Program-made: the position numbers and the translations under genes
Notes under the pieces: generated by a model
Seen by the model: only the letters and a program-made list of their open reading frames with translations
What the model was told of the DNA's origin: nothing
Databases searched by the model: none
Shown: piece by piece, positions 18,066 to 27,773 of the stretch
Layout of the letters: the number at the start of each line of letters is the position of its first letter
Position numbering within the stretch: position 1 is the stretch's first letter
Source: Rhodospirillaceae bacterium
Lineage (GTDB): Bacteria > Pseudomonadota > Alphaproteobacteria > Rhodospirillales > Rhodospirillaceae
DNA length: 64,000 bases
Reading direction: 5' to 3'
Assembly: GCA_029243545.1 (NCBI GenBank)
Contig: JAQWRV010000030.1
Span: forward strand, 62,001-126,000

Positions 18066-18873
18066 CCAAAAGTTATCGCATCAGAATTACTAAAACTGAA
18101 CGGTTCCCATAAACTCTGAGTTTTGGCAAAGCCCTAAGAAGAGGCTACCTGTTATGGCATCGACATACGTCAAATCCGTATGCCGTTGCGCTTTGGTCTT
18201 ATGTTCTGCAAAACAAACACGGCATTCAACATGGACCTACTGTCTCGCTGCTCAATAAAGCGAGTCGTAAGAAGTCCGCCTCTACGCGGCAAGCGCCAGG
18301 AACAAGTATCCGCATTTGGCTTAGCTATCTTATCTATAACAGGGATACCCCAACAAGCATTCAGTTGCTAACCTTCATCAATCTCAAGAGTTCGCCAAGG
18401 AACGTACCCCCCCAACTCGTCAGGACCATACGTGTAGGCAGCGCACCCATTGCCACTGAGGTCAGGACACGGCAGGCGAGGCGTTCCGTCGGGCCCCATC
18501 GCGCCTGCCATCGCATGGGCAAAAACCACAGCTTTGATGAAGGCGAATTGATCACCCATGCCTGCCCTTTGACCTTGAGCGGTTATGCCCACCCAATAAG
18601 TAGGCAAAACAAATAGGACGCTCGCATGAACCCTCGCCAACAAGCGAGTTCTTAGATTCTCCTTTCGCGAACGGCGGCGCTTCGTGTGAGGTCTCATCTA
18701 CCGCTGTAGGTGGGACATTCCTATTCCACAATCACTACTTGGTCTAAAACCTGCATTCCACTGCTGTAATGCGAAAGCATTTATACGTAGCTGAGAAAAA
18801 TTGAATTTGTTTGCAATCACGATTATTTTGAATCGTGGAATAACGATGGCCAAAGGCCAGAGAAACTAGGAAA
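18066..18873. other. Long intergenic region holding gene debris
   Basis: About 800 nt between the nucleotidyltransferase-like gene and serA. The only recognisable content is the minus-strand pseudopilin-like remnant listed separately. The last 150 nt before serA's end are AT-rich and show no clear terminator. Confidence 0.5.
18368..18697 (-). pseudogene. Remnant resembling a type II secretion/type IV minor pseudopilin
   Basis: The minus-strand frame contains GTPRLPCPDLSGNGC and, 15 residues on, GGYVPWRTLEIDEG, then stops. Minor pseudopilins carry just such a pair (RLPCPDxxGDG ... PWRTLGL) soon after the N-terminal helix, followed by D-A-W-G-N-P-L-x-Y. Directly after the TAG the same frame reads QLNACWGIPVIDKI, which looks like a worn version of that next motif. 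The usual prepilin start and hydrophobic helix are not intact. This suggests a decayed gene with a nonsense codon; no other secretion gene is near. Confidence 0.4.
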
Positions 18874-20109
18874 TTAGTATAAAAACCGCGTTCTTACAGT
18901 GCCTTCAATCGCTTGAAGGTCGCGACGAATACCCATACCCACATCTACATCACCAAGAATATCCGTCACCACGTAGCCCACCTCTCCATCGGCGCGCAGA
19001 TACTGGCCAGAGATATTAATATCTCGACTGGAGAAAACGTCGTTAATTTTCGTTAGAACGCCAGGGACATCCCGATGAATATGCATAAAACGGATTGCGC
19101 CATGCTGCGGCGGCAAAGCGACCTCGACAACATTTATGGCGCCCATAGTCGACCCGTTATCCGAGTATTTCACGAGTTTGTCAGCAACTTCAGTGCCAAT
19201 ATTAGCCTGGGCCTCAAGAGTGCTACCGCCAATGTGGGGCGTAAGAATTACGTTTTTCATTCCTTGCAGCGGGCTATCAAAGGGTTCCTCAGGAGACGCT
19301 GGTTCTTGAGGGAAAACGTCAATCGCAGCCCCAGTCAAATGGCCATCACGCAAGCATGTCGCAAGGGCATCGATATCAACAACATTACCTCGTGAAGCAT
19401 TAATGAGGATCGCTCCTTTCTTCATTGATCTAAGGTGCTCAATACTCATCATCCCGGCTGTAAGATCTGTCGCAGGAACGTGTAACGACACTATATCCGC
19501 CATTGAGAGAAATTCGCCAAAATCCCTTACAGATATTGCATTCCCGAGTGCAAGTTTTTCTACTATGTCGAAAAAAACGACACGCATGCCAAGAGCTTCC
19601 GCCAATATGGAAAGCTGCGTTCCTATGTGACCATAACCGATAATGCCTAGCGTTTTTCCCCTAATTTCGTGTGAACCCGCTGCAGTCTTTTGCCAACCCC
19701 CTTCATGGGACAGCCAAGACTTCTCGGGAACCCCCCGGAGCAGAATAATCGCTTCGGCGAGAACCAATTCGGCAACGGAACGCGTATTTGAATAGGGCGC
19801 GTTAAAGACCGGTATTCCTGCCAACTTGGCGGAACCACTATCGACCTGGTTTGTGCCAATGCAAAAACACCCTATAGCCATCAATTTGTCAGCCGCCGCC
19901 AAAATACTATCTGTAATTTGAGTACGAGATCGGATGCCAATCATGTGAGCATCTGCAATTTTTGCTTTTAGGATTTTATCGTCCAGTGCTTCGCCAAGCA
20001 CTTCCACCTGCCTGTAGCCGTGACGGCGAAAGAGCTCAGCCGCCTGGGCATGGATATTCTCTAGAAGTAGAATCTTTATTTTATCCTTTGGAAGAGAAAG
20101 CCTATTCAC
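18874..20109 (-). CDS. serA: D-3-phosphoglycerate dehydrogenase
   Basis: A 411-residue enzyme of the short E. coli type that oxidises 3-phosphoglycerate for serine synthesis. The N-terminal substrate domain starts KIKILLLENIHAQAAELF, the NAD-binding loop is IIGYGHIGTQLS (residues 157-167), the catalytic Arg lies in YSNTRSVAELVLAEAI/INASRGNVVD and the catalytic His in LTPHIGGSTLEAQ. The C-terminal ACT domain (FMHIHRDVPGVLTKINDVF) is where serine acts as feedback inhibitor in homologues. Single gene, minus strand. Confidence 0.96.
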   Translation of the reverse strand: MNRLSLPKDKIKILLLENIHAQAAELFRRHGYRQVEVLGEALDDKILKAKIADAHMIGIRSRTQITDSILAAADKLMAIGCFCIGTNQVDSGSAKLAGIPVFNAPYSNTRSVAELVLAEAIILLRGVPEKSWLSHEGGWQKTAAGSHEIRGKTLGIIGYGHIGTQLSILAEALGMRVVFFDIVEKLALGNAISVRDFGEFLSMADIVSLHVPATDLTAGMMSIEHLRSMKKGAILINASRGNVVDIDALATCLRDGHLTGAAIDVFPQEPASPEEPFDSPLQGMKNVILTPHIGGSTLEAQANIGTEVADKLVKYSDNGSTMGAINVVEVALPPQHGAIRFMHIHRDVPGVLTKINDVFSSRDINISGQYLRADGEVGYVVTDILGDVDVGMGIRRDLQAIEGTVRTRFLY

Positions 20110-20295
20110 GGTCTAAAAGCCTTGTAAATCGTATGGTTTGGGACAATTTCCTATTGGATTTGCGCTGGCTGTCCTGGAATGGCAAGTATAGAGGTAATTT
20201 ACGCTTGCCAACTGGTCAGTAGCACACTCGCACTCATGCTTGGAGCCCATTCATGATCGATTCTTTTGTTCGAAATTTGCGCCTGGATGTTTGTC

Positions 20296-20763
20296 ATGAC
20301 GATCTCAGTCAATGACCGTCTAATTGAGTTAGGGATTACAGTACCCCAAATCGTACCCCCCATCGCAAATTACGCACTCTTTGTTCGAACCGGCGCCCTT
20401 CTATTCATTTCTGGACAGCTGCCAATAAGTAACGGCGCTCTTGTTCACACAGGGAAAGTTGGCGCCACTGTGAGCGTCGAAGAAGGCATCGCTTCAGCAC
20501 GCCAAAGTGCGTTGAACGTGGTTGCTCAAATAAAGGCCGCATGTTGCGGTGACCTGGAACGTGTACAACGAATAGTTAAAATAACGGGTTTTGTAGCTTC
20601 AACACCGGATTTCACAAACCATCCGGAGGTCATTAACGGTGCGTCTGATCTTTTTGCTGAAATATTTGGGGAAAAAGGCCGCCATGCGCGCGCAGCTGTG
20701 GGGTGCCCTTCTCTACCGCTTGACTCCCCTGTGGAAGTTGAAGCAATCGTTGAGTTGATCTAA
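20296..20763 (+). CDS. RidA/YjgF-family protein
   Basis: A 155-residue RidA-like protein from the ATG at 20296 (MTISVNDRLIELGI); the frame is open to 20266 but the internal ATG gives the usual family start. Motifs: ALLFISGQLPIS, the conserved arginine in GRHARAAVGCPSLPLDSPVE, and the terminal EAIVELI strand. RidA proteins are trimeric and hydrolyse reactive enamine/imine intermediates; this longer subgroup (with the KITGFVASTPDF segment) is common in alphaproteobacteria. It is followed 4 nt later by an acyltransferase gene, so the two are likely one operon. Confidence 0.9.
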   Translation: MTISVNDRLIELGITVPQIVPPIANYALFVRTGALLFISGQLPISNGALVHTGKVGATVSVEEGIASARQSALNVVAQIKAACCGDLERVQRIVKITGFVASTPDFTNHPEVINGASDLFAEIFGEKGRHARAAVGCPSLPLDSPVEVEAIVELI

Positions 20764-20767
20764 TTAG

Positions 20768-21964
20768 ATGAACGGCCAAAGTAAAGCTATAGAGGCGCTT
20801 TCTATACGCGTTGCTCCTTCTATTCACACCATCGATGCCGTCCAATGGGATGCCTGTGCTGGCGTGAACAAAATGGATGCCAACCCATTTGTTCGACACG
20901 CCTTTTTAGCTGCACTCGAAGATTCAGGCTCGGTGACATCTGAAACGGGCTGGCAGCCTCAGCATCTAGCTCTAGAATCACCAAATGGAGTCATCCTCGC
21001 CTGTGCCCCTCTGTATCTTAAAGATCACTCATATGGTGAGTATGTTTTCGACTGGGGATGGGCCAACGCCTACGAACGCGCTGGAGGGCAGTATTACCCA
21101 AAACTTCAGTGTTCGATTCCTTTCACTCCAGCAACAGGCCCTCGCCTCATGGTCCGCAAGGGCTGCACTCAAAGTGAAGCTAACGACCTCAAGAAGGTCC
21201 TACTTACCGGCATGATCGAATTGGCAGACCGGTTAAACGTATCCTCTCTCCACATCACATTCCCAAATGATCAAGACATCGAGGTGGCAACCGAAGCTGG
21301 GCTTTTACCGCGTGTAGGACAGCAATTTCATTGGAAGAATGATGGATATGACTCATTTGATGCTTTCCTAGATGCACTATCTTCACGGAAAAGAAAAAAT
21401 ATTCGCAAGGAACGCGAAAAGGCAGCTGCAAGCGATGTTAAAATCTCGGCGGTCTCCGGTAATGAAATCACACCCCGCCATTGGGATGCTTTTTACAGAT
21501 TTTACAGGCTAACATCAGATCGAAAGTGGGGGCAGGCCTATTTGTCTCGTTCATTTTTTGATCTTTTATCCGAACGAATGGGTGAACAGGTTGTTCTGAT
21601 AATGGGTGAGGAAAACGGCGAGTTCGTATGTGGTGCCCTTAATCTCCTAGGTGGGGATACCCTCTTCGGGCGCAATTGGGGCACCGTTGTTCATTATCCT
21701 ATGCTTCATTTCGAGGTCTGCTATTACAGAGCCATCGAATTCGCTATCGAACGCGGACTCTCTTGGGTCGAAGCGGGCGCGCAAGGACCCCACAAACTTC
21801 AGCGTGGCTACCTCCCGCGTAAAACTTACTCAGCTCACTGGATAGCAGACCCGGGATTCCGGACAGCAATCAAACAATACTTGGGGCAAGAACGCTGCGC
21901 TGTGGAAGAAGATGTCGAAGCCTTGGGCGAACTCGGGCCGTTCAAACGAACAGGGAAACCCTAA
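20768..21964 (+). CDS. GNAT/FemAB-like N-acyltransferase (DUF482, 'peptidogalycan biosynthesis' family)
   Basis: A 398-residue protein of the COG3146/DUF482 type. Visible family segments are ANPFVRHAFLAALEDSGSV, the FDWGWANAYERAGGQYYPKL block, RKRKNIRKEREKA, and the end LQRGYLPRKTYSAHWI. The fold is two GNAT-like domains as in FemAB aminoacyltransferases. Biological substrate is not established; the database label about peptidoglycan is a guess from fold. It directly follows the RidA gene. Confidence 0.87.
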   Translation: MNGQSKAIEALSIRVAPSIHTIDAVQWDACAGVNKMDANPFVRHAFLAALEDSGSVTSETGWQPQHLALESPNGVILACAPLYLKDHSYGEYVFDWGWANAYERAGGQYYPKLQCSIPFTPATGPRLMVRKGCTQSEANDLKKVLLTGMIELADRLNVSSLHITFPNDQDIEVATEAGLLPRVGQQFHWKNDGYDSFDAFLDALSSRKRKNIRKEREKAAASDVKISAVSGNEITPRHWDAFYRFYRLTSDRKWGQAYLSRSFFDLLSERMGEQVVLIMGEENGEFVCGALNLLGGDTLFGRNWGTVVHYPMLHFEVCYYRAIEFAIERGLSWVEAGAQGPHKLQRGYLPRKTYSAHWIADPGFRTAIKQYLGQERCAVEEDVEALGELGPFKRTGKP

Positions 21965-22037
21965 GTCTAAAGCCCAAGATTTGACCGATTGAATCGACGG
22001 TCAGGGTCCAACATTGAATGGCAGTCTCAGCCATATG

Positions 22038-22445
22038 TCAGCCCTCTTTTAAGTCTGGTTCGATGACAGCTGGTGCCCCATCTTCATCAATTGAAACGTA
22101 GGTGAAATGTCCTGCAGTAACCATGAGCGGAGAACCATGGCGTTCTCGCCTAACCCACGTCTCTATATGAATGGACAATGACGTCTTTCCGGTTCGCTCA
22201 ACAGACGTATAACAAGAAACCTCATCTCCAATATGGATTGGTTTATGAAACTTCATACTGTCCACAGCAATTGTAACAACGCGGGTCCGCGTAAGACTCC
22301 CCGCATGAATTGCTCCAGCCATATCCATCTGGCTTAGAACCCAGCCGCCAAAGATATGCCCAGCCGGGTTTGTATCTCCGGGCATCGCGATCGTTCTAAT
22401 TGAAAGCTCTCCGATAGGTTCTTTAGAGTTAATTGGTTCTGTCAC
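22038..22445 (-). CDS. Acyl-CoA thioesterase, YciA-like hotdog fold
   Basis: A 135-residue hotdog protein with the YciA/cytosolic acyl-CoA hydrolase signature: PGDTNPAGHIFGGWVLSQMD (catalytic Asp in the hotdog helix) and VDSMKFHKPIHIGDEVSCYT, then TAGHFTYVSIDEDG. It hydrolyses acyl-CoA thioesters in the cytosol. Divergently oriented from parE, with which it shares about 90 nt of upstream sequence. Confidence 0.92.
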   Translation of the reverse strand: MTEPINSKEPIGELSIRTIAMPGDTNPAGHIFGGWVLSQMDMAGAIHAGSLTRTRVVTIAVDSMKFHKPIHIGDEVSCYTSVERTGKTSLSIHIETWVRRERHGSPLMVTAGHFTYVSIDEDGAPAVIEPDLKEG

Positions 22446-22536
22446 TTTCGCTCCATAATCACAACATATTGAAAGGCATTCTCAATTACATACTTTATAT
22501 AGTTGTTGCTAGCGTTTCACTGGATATAATGCGCCC

Positions 22537-24516
22537 ATGTCTGACCTTTTCCAACAATCTGCAACCCATAAAAAGGCTAATTACACAGCTCAAGATATTG
22601 AAGTGCTGGAGGGGCTTGAGCCGGTCCGGCGTCGGCCGGGTATGTACATCGGTGGCACGGATGAAAAAGCGTTACACCACCTTGTTGCCGAAGTGCTCGA
22701 TAACTCTATGGATGAAGCTGTAGCTGGACATGCCAGTATAATCGAAGTTCATTTAGGTAAAAATAATGAGGTAACGGTTCGAGATAATGGACGGGGCATT
22801 CCAATCGATCCACACCCTAAGTTCCCAAAAAAATCCGCCCTTGAAGTGATTATGACGACGCTTCACTCAGGTGGAAAATTCTCAGGACGAGCATACAAGA
22901 CGTCAGGTGGCCTGCATGGAGTAGGCGTATCTGTTGTCAATGCATTGTCAGAGGAACTGGTCGTCGAAGTTTCAAGAGACAAAGCCCTGTGGACTCAACG
23001 CTTCAGTCGTGGCGACGTAAAGTCAAAATTGAAGAAATCGAAACCAGTGGCAAACCGCCGCGGCACACGCATCGTGTTTCGGCCTGATCCAGAAATATTT
23101 GGCAAAGAGCTCTCTTTCAAACCAGACCTACTCTACAAAATGGCGCGCTCTAAAGCATATTTGTTTGAAGACGTAAAAATAAAGTGGTCTTGCGAAAAGT
23201 CTTTACTTAGTCCTAAAGAGTTGAGCCCTTCACAAGACGAACTGCACTTCCCAAAGGGGCTCCAAGACTATTTGTCTTACGTAACCGCCAATCGAGAACT
23301 CGTCAGTGGCGCCTTTTTTGCAGGGTCGGTTCAAGCGAGTGATGACAATGGCCGCGTGGATTGGGCCATCTGCTGGCCGGAAGATCAAGATGGTTTTCTA
23401 AATTCGTATTGCAATACGGTGCCCACACCCGAAGGTGGGACACACGAAGCTAGTTTTCGGTCTAGCTTGGGGCGAGCTTTAAAAGCGTACGGAGAAATGG
23501 CCGGTAATAAAAAAGTGAGCGGGCTTACGGCTGAAGATGTTGTTGGCGGCGCTTGTGCGATGCTTTCCATATTCATCCCCGAACCGCAATTTCAAGGTCA
23601 GACCAAGGAAAGACTTTCCTCAGCCGCAGCGACCAAGCTCGTCGAAAGTATCATGAAAGATCATTTCGAGCATTGGCTATCGGGTGATCCTGAAGTAGCG
23701 GCTCAGGTCCTTGAACTTGCACTTTCCCGTGCCGATACTCGTCAGAGAAGAAAGCAAGAAAAAGATTTAGACCGAAAATCAGCAACTAAGAAGTTACGCC
23801 TCCCTGGGAAGCTATCTGACTGCAGCCAAGCTAGCTCAGAAGGCACTGAAATATTCTTGGTTGAAGGTGACTCCGCAGGTGGGTCTGCAAAGCAGGGACG
23901 GAATCGTCGAACTCAGGCAATTCTGCCTTTACGCGGGAAGATTCTCAATGTTGCCTCAGCAACCCGAGATAAATTACGCGGCAATCAAGAGCTACAAGAC
24001 CTCATGGAAGCTTTGGGATGCGGAGCAGGAGAAAAAGCGAACCTGAACAAGCTTAGATATGAGAAAGTCATCATCATGACTGACGCGGACGTCGATGGAG
24101 CTCACATTGCAGCCCTTTTGATGACATTCTTTTTCCAAGAACTGCCTGAATTGGTGTCGCGCGGGCATCTTTTTCTGGCTATGCCCCCACTTTATCGACT
24201 GAGCCAAAGGGGAAGGACGTTCTATGCAATGGACGATGCCGATAAAGATCGCATTACCAAGGAAGAATTTGATAGTCGTGGCAAAGTCGAAGTGAGTCGT
24301 TTTAAGGGTTTAGGTGAAATGCCGCCTAGCCAGCTAAAGGAAACGACAATGGATCCATCCCGCCGGACTTTACTGCGCGTCACCCTTCCTGATGCACAAG
24401 AGCGGGCTCTTAAAAACACGGCAACCGTCGTAGATCATTTGATGGGTAAAAAAGCCGAAACGCGATTTAAGTTCATTCAAGAAAATGCTCAATTTATACA
24501 AGAACTCGATATATAG
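22537..24516 (+). CDS. parE: DNA topoisomerase IV subunit B
   Basis: A 659-residue type IIA topoisomerase ATPase subunit. GHKL ATP-site motifs are VLDNSMDEAVAG, VRDNGRGIPIDPHPKFPKKS and TSGGLHGVGVSVVNALS; the Toprim domain has VEGDSAGGSAKQGRNR and the metal-binding IIMTDADVDGAHIAAL. The length (about 660, without the long GyrB insert) and the motif KFPKKSALEVIMTTLHSGGK support ParE over GyrB. It decatenates daughter chromosomes with ParC, which is not in the window. Ends 52 nt before the next gene's likely start. Confidence 0.95.
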   Translation: MSDLFQQSATHKKANYTAQDIEVLEGLEPVRRRPGMYIGGTDEKALHHLVAEVLDNSMDEAVAGHASIIEVHLGKNNEVTVRDNGRGIPIDPHPKFPKKSALEVIMTTLHSGGKFSGRAYKTSGGLHGVGVSVVNALSEELVVEVSRDKALWTQRFSRGDVKSKLKKSKPVANRRGTRIVFRPDPEIFGKELSFKPDLLYKMARSKAYLFEDVKIKWSCEKSLLSPKELSPSQDELHFPKGLQDYLSYVTANRELVSGAFFAGSVQASDDNGRVDWAICWPEDQDGFLNSYCNTVPTPEGGTHEASFRSSLGRALKAYGEMAGNKKVSGLTAEDVVGGACAMLSIFIPEPQFQGQTKERLSSAAATKLVESIMKDHFEHWLSGDPEVAAQVLELALSRADTRQRRKQEKDLDRKSATKKLRLPGKLSDCSQASSEGTEIFLVEGDSAGGSAKQGRNRRTQAILPLRGKILNVASATRDKLRGNQELQDLMEALGCGAGEKANLNKLRYEKVIIMTDADVDGAHIAALLMTFFFQELPELVSRGHLFLAMPPLYRLSQRGRTFYAMDDADKDRITKEEFDSRGKVEVSRFKGLGEMPPSQLKETTMDPSRRTLLRVTLPDAQERALKNTATVVDHLMGKKAETRFKFIQENAQFIQELDI

Positions 24517-24568
24517 CGTGTTGCCAACTATTATTCCTAACCATCCTCGATTGATTGTAAGAGAGATA

Positions 24569-26131
24569 ATGATACTTCGTATAAAAACACTGAAGCGGCT
24601 CTTTCTTAAATTCTTGAAAAATATTGAGCAAATAAATACTAGTTTTTCATTTTTGCTAATAGCCCTATGGGCTTGCACGTCTTCAAGCTTGGGTATGGCT
24701 GAAGACATTCTACGCGTGGGTGTCGTTGCATTTCCATCCGGCGCTGCCGATCCCCATCGTTCAGTGAGCGTCTTTTCGACGTACACGTGGTCTCCCACTT
24801 TTGAGACTCTTACGACTTTTACGGATGATGGTGAACTCATAGGCGAATTAGCGACGGATTGGAAACAACTTGAGCCAAACTTGTGGACCTTTTCGTTGAG
24901 AAAAGACGCCGTTTTCTCAAATGGGCGTCCGTTTACCGCTCATGACGTTGCATGGTCTTTCAACTACCTTAGAACACCGCATGGATTGACCGCCGCTGTT
25001 AACCGGGATTTAGCTGTAATCGAAAGCGCTACAGCTATCGACGATCATACGGTATCCATCAAAACTAAGATTCCTTCGGCAGTTCTGCCGCGACTCATGG
25101 CTCCGCTCTATTTTGTTGAACCTGACCATTGGGAAAAAGTCGGGCCGGACCAATTCGCGTTCGAGCCTATAGGCACAGGACCATTTACAATTTCCAAATG
25201 GCAAGAAGGTAAAGTCACTTACAAAGCCAACCCACAGTCTTGGCGCCCTCCTATTATCGAGGGAATAGAAATTCTTTTGCTTCCAGAGGTAACAACACGT
25301 TTACAAGCTCTTTTAACGGGCAGAGTTGATGTTGCCATTGGTATGGGACCAGATGACTCAGACTTTCTTCAATCGGTAGGCGGTCGCATCCACCAACGGC
25401 AATCGATTGATGCGATGTCAATTACATTAGTCATCGAAGAGGGCCGCCCTGCAGCAGATATTAGAGTAAGACGCGCTCTTAACTACGCGGTCGATAAGGA
25501 TGCCATAGCGGACGTCCTATTGAACGGATACACCAAACCGGCCACACAAGGTGCAGTTAGGGGATTGTTCGGGTATGACCCTGATCTTAAATCCTACCCT
25601 TACGACCCTGAAAAAGCGCGGGCATTACTGAAGGAAGCCGACTATGAAGATGGGTTCTCTTTGGATGTAGAGGTCATAACAGGGTCAAACGCATCTGACA
25701 GTGCGATCTACCAGTTGGTTGCGTCAAATTTAGCCGACGTCAATGTTGAATTAAGAGTGATGCGAATTCCAACCTCACAGATGGTTAGAATAATTCTACA
25801 AGGCCAATGGCGCGGTGATGGATTTAGTCAAATTTTTGGTTCTTGGCCCTCGTTTGAGCCACTGCGCACCATCAGACTACATTCTTGCGCCAATCCCACG
25901 CCTTGGTTTTGCGATGAGCAAATCACCCCTACGATACAGGCAGCAAAAAGCGCGATCAGCCTGGAGGACCGGCTGTTACTTACTCAGAAAGTCCTACGTT
26001 TCTATCATGATCAAGCCACGACCATATTACTCCATGAAGTGCCTCTTCTAGACGGTGTCACAGCTCGGGTTGCTAATTACGCACCCAACAAAGGAAAAAT
26101 AAACTACGAAACTATTTCATTAGAGAACTGA
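24569..26131 (+). CDS. ABC transporter substrate-binding protein, family 5 (peptide/opine type)
   Basis: About 520 residues. A signal peptide (FSFLLIALWACTSSSLGMAE) precedes a family 5 extracellular solute-binding domain: FETLTTFTDDGELIGELATD, PNLWTFSLRKDAVFSNG, IGTGPFTISKWQEGKVTYKA and RVRRALNYAVDKDAI. Such periplasmic proteins deliver oligopeptides, nickel or other solutes to Dpp/Opp permeases, but no permease or ATPase genes lie beside it. The open frame begins inside parE at 24485; the ATG at 24569 behind GAGAG is the better start. Confidence 0.9.
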   Translation: MILRIKTLKRLFLKFLKNIEQINTSFSFLLIALWACTSSSLGMAEDILRVGVVAFPSGAADPHRSVSVFSTYTWSPTFETLTTFTDDGELIGELATDWKQLEPNLWTFSLRKDAVFSNGRPFTAHDVAWSFNYLRTPHGLTAAVNRDLAVIESATAIDDHTVSIKTKIPSAVLPRLMAPLYFVEPDHWEKVGPDQFAFEPIGTGPFTISKWQEGKVTYKANPQSWRPPIIEGIEILLLPEVTTRLQALLTGRVDVAIGMGPDDSDFLQSVGGRIHQRQSIDAMSITLVIEEGRPAADIRVRRALNYAVDKDAIADVLLNGYTKPATQGAVRGLFGYDPDLKSYPYDPEKARALLKEADYEDGFSLDVEVITGSNASDSAIYQLVASNLADVNVELRVMRIPTSQMVRIILQGQWRGDGFSQIFGSWPSFEPLRTIRLHSCANPTPWFCDEQITPTIQAAKSAISLEDRLLLTQKVLRFYHDQATTILLHEVPLLDGVTARVANYAPNKGKINYETISLEN

Positions 26132-26134
26132 ATG

Positions 26135-27178
26135 TCAGTTTGGTGGATCGGGAGCAACTCTGCAGAGCTTAATACCTTTATTACCCCCGGTGAAAAGGCT
26201 TTGTAACGTTAGTGGCATTGTTTCAAGACCGTCATCAACGTCTTCGCAATTAATCAAAGCCCCCGCACTAAACCATTCACCGAGCTTAGCCTCAGCTTCA
26301 TCGAAACGGTGGCGATAGTCGAAAATAAAAAACCCTTCCATTCGTGCGCGCTTTTTAACCAAGTTCGTGTAATTTCTTGGCCCCATATTTTTGTTATCGC
26401 GATAGTCCGTGGAAATAAATCCGCAAATAACAATTCTGGCGTTCAGCGAAATATGCGCTAAAACGACGTCTAGTATTTCACCGCCAACGTTGTCAAAAAA
26501 GACATCGATACCGCGTGGACATAAGGCATCGAGCCTGTTCCCGATATTCTCATTCTTATAATCGATCGCCGCATCAAAATTCAGGCCCTCGCACAGCCAC
26601 CGGCACTTCTCTGGTCCACCTGCTATTCCTATAACCCGGCAACCTGATAATTTCGCGATCTGCCCAACAACTGAGCCAATCCCGCCCGCGGCTGCCGAAA
26701 TCACAACCGTCTCACCCGCTTTTGCTAGCCCAACATCCAGCAACCCGAAATATGCTGTTGCGCCAGCGCTTCCTAGGATTCCCAGAGACATCGTAAGAGG
26801 ATGCGCCGGGTTTACAACTTTCCGAATGCTCAAGACATTAGGGTTCTGGGAATCGGGTGTCTGCAAAGAGTAGTCTTGCCATCCCGTCGAAGCCACGACG
26901 ATATCACCGTCCTGAAAATCTGGGTGCCGTGACGCTGAGACAACGCCTACGCCACGACCGCGCATAACTTCACCGATCGATATTTTGTCATGCATACTCA
27001 GACCCTTTGAGATGTACGACCTTTGCGCAGGTGAAGTTCCAAGGGCGATCGTCTTTAGTACTAATTGACCTCCGTGAGGACTTGCAATATCCGTCTCAAT
27101 AAGTTTGAAATGTTCGGCGCCGATGATTTCGTCCGGATCTGGATGACGGTCTAAGAGCCATTGGCGATTCTTTGTCAT
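26135..27178 (-). CDS. NADP-dependent MDR-family oxidoreductase (zinc-free, prostaglandin-reductase/CurA-like)
   Basis: About 347 residues. The first 130 residues form the GroES-like domain (LVLKTIALGTSPAQRSYI, VMRGRGVGVV) without zinc-ligand cysteines, and the Rossmann domain carries ETVVISAAAGGIGSVVGQIA then GCRVIGIAGGPEKC. This pattern marks double-bond reductases of the leukotriene-B4 dehydrogenase type, which reduce enones with NADPH. Start at the ATG 27178 (MTKNRQWLLDRHPDPDE) matches the family; a further upstream ATG at 27199 is open. It is convergent with the solute-binding gene, separated by 3 nt. Confidence 0.9.
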   Translation of the reverse strand: MTKNRQWLLDRHPDPDEIIGAEHFKLIETDIASPHGGQLVLKTIALGTSPAQRSYISKGLSMHDKISIGEVMRGRGVGVVSASRHPDFQDGDIVVASTGWQDYSLQTPDSQNPNVLSIRKVVNPAHPLTMSLGILGSAGATAYFGLLDVGLAKAGETVVISAAAGGIGSVVGQIAKLSGCRVIGIAGGPEKCRWLCEGLNFDAAIDYKNENIGNRLDALCPRGIDVFFDNVGGEILDVVLAHISLNARIVICGFISTDYRDNKNMGPRNYTNLVKKRARMEGFFIFDYRHRFDEAEAKLGEWFSAGALINCEDVDDGLETMPLTLQSLFTGGNKGIKLCRVAPDPPN

Positions 27179-27514
27179 GCAGCACCCTTTTCGTCTCACG
27201 CTCTATAAAATTGGCGTTACTAAACCGTATCCTAACCTTCTTCGCCTAGCACCATTGGCGTGGTTTGCCACTCGATTAGGCAACAAACCCTGACAAGAGC
27301 TAACGCGCTTTCACATTTCTAAACAATTAGAGGTAAAAGTTCGAGAGAGCGGCCGCTCGTTTTATAATCGAATTTGAACGTGCCATTTGCCGTGACGCTT
27401 GCGAAGAAGCCCCAATATTGTCTCCCACTGTGACCAGAGTGTGACAGGCTTGGAAATTGTCTTTGGAGTTTGAACGGGGGCCCATTGCAAGTCTTTGGAA
27501 TACCAAAGAAATGA
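27179..27514. other. Intergenic stretch between MDR gene and tRNA
   Basis: About 335 nt with no gene I can support. Frames that cross it run through the tRNA gene and are not credible. Confidence 0.5.
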
Positions 27515-27590
27515 TGGTGGGCGCGACAGGGATCGAACCTGTGACCTCCTCGATGTCAACGAGGCGCTCTCCCGCCTGAGCTACGCGCCC
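27515..27590 (-). tRNA. tRNA-Val(GAC)
   Basis: On the minus strand the 76-nt element folds as a complete tRNA: acceptor GGGCGCG (27590-27584) pairs with CGCGCCC (27525-27519), the D-arm contains AGCTCAG, the anticodon stem CCTCG/CGAGG brackets TTGACAT with anticodon GAC, the T-arm has GGTTCGATCC, and the 3' CCA is encoded (27517-27515). GAC reads GUC/GUU valine codons. Confidence 0.96.
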
Positions 27591-27773
27591 AATTCGGATA
27601 AATCCGAGAAGGGGCCCCTGTTTCCACATTTTGCACGAGGAAGCCCTTTTAGGTGGACAATTCTTCTATTGCAAGTATTTCAGACAGGATTGATTGCAGT
27701 ATTCTAGCCCCTAGGCTGTGACAGAGGACCAGGCACCTTTATAGGTTATAAGCGTCTCTCGGGAGGAATACCA

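Noticed and set aside
17112-18873. CBASS-type defence operon around the nucleotidyltransferase-like gene
   Set aside because: No effector, Cap2/Cap3 or HORMA/TRIP13 gene is adjacent, and the catalytic acids are missing.
27327-27629. Minus-strand reading frame of about 100 codons
   Set aside because: It runs straight through the tRNA-Val gene; the apparent protein is a translation of tRNA sequence.
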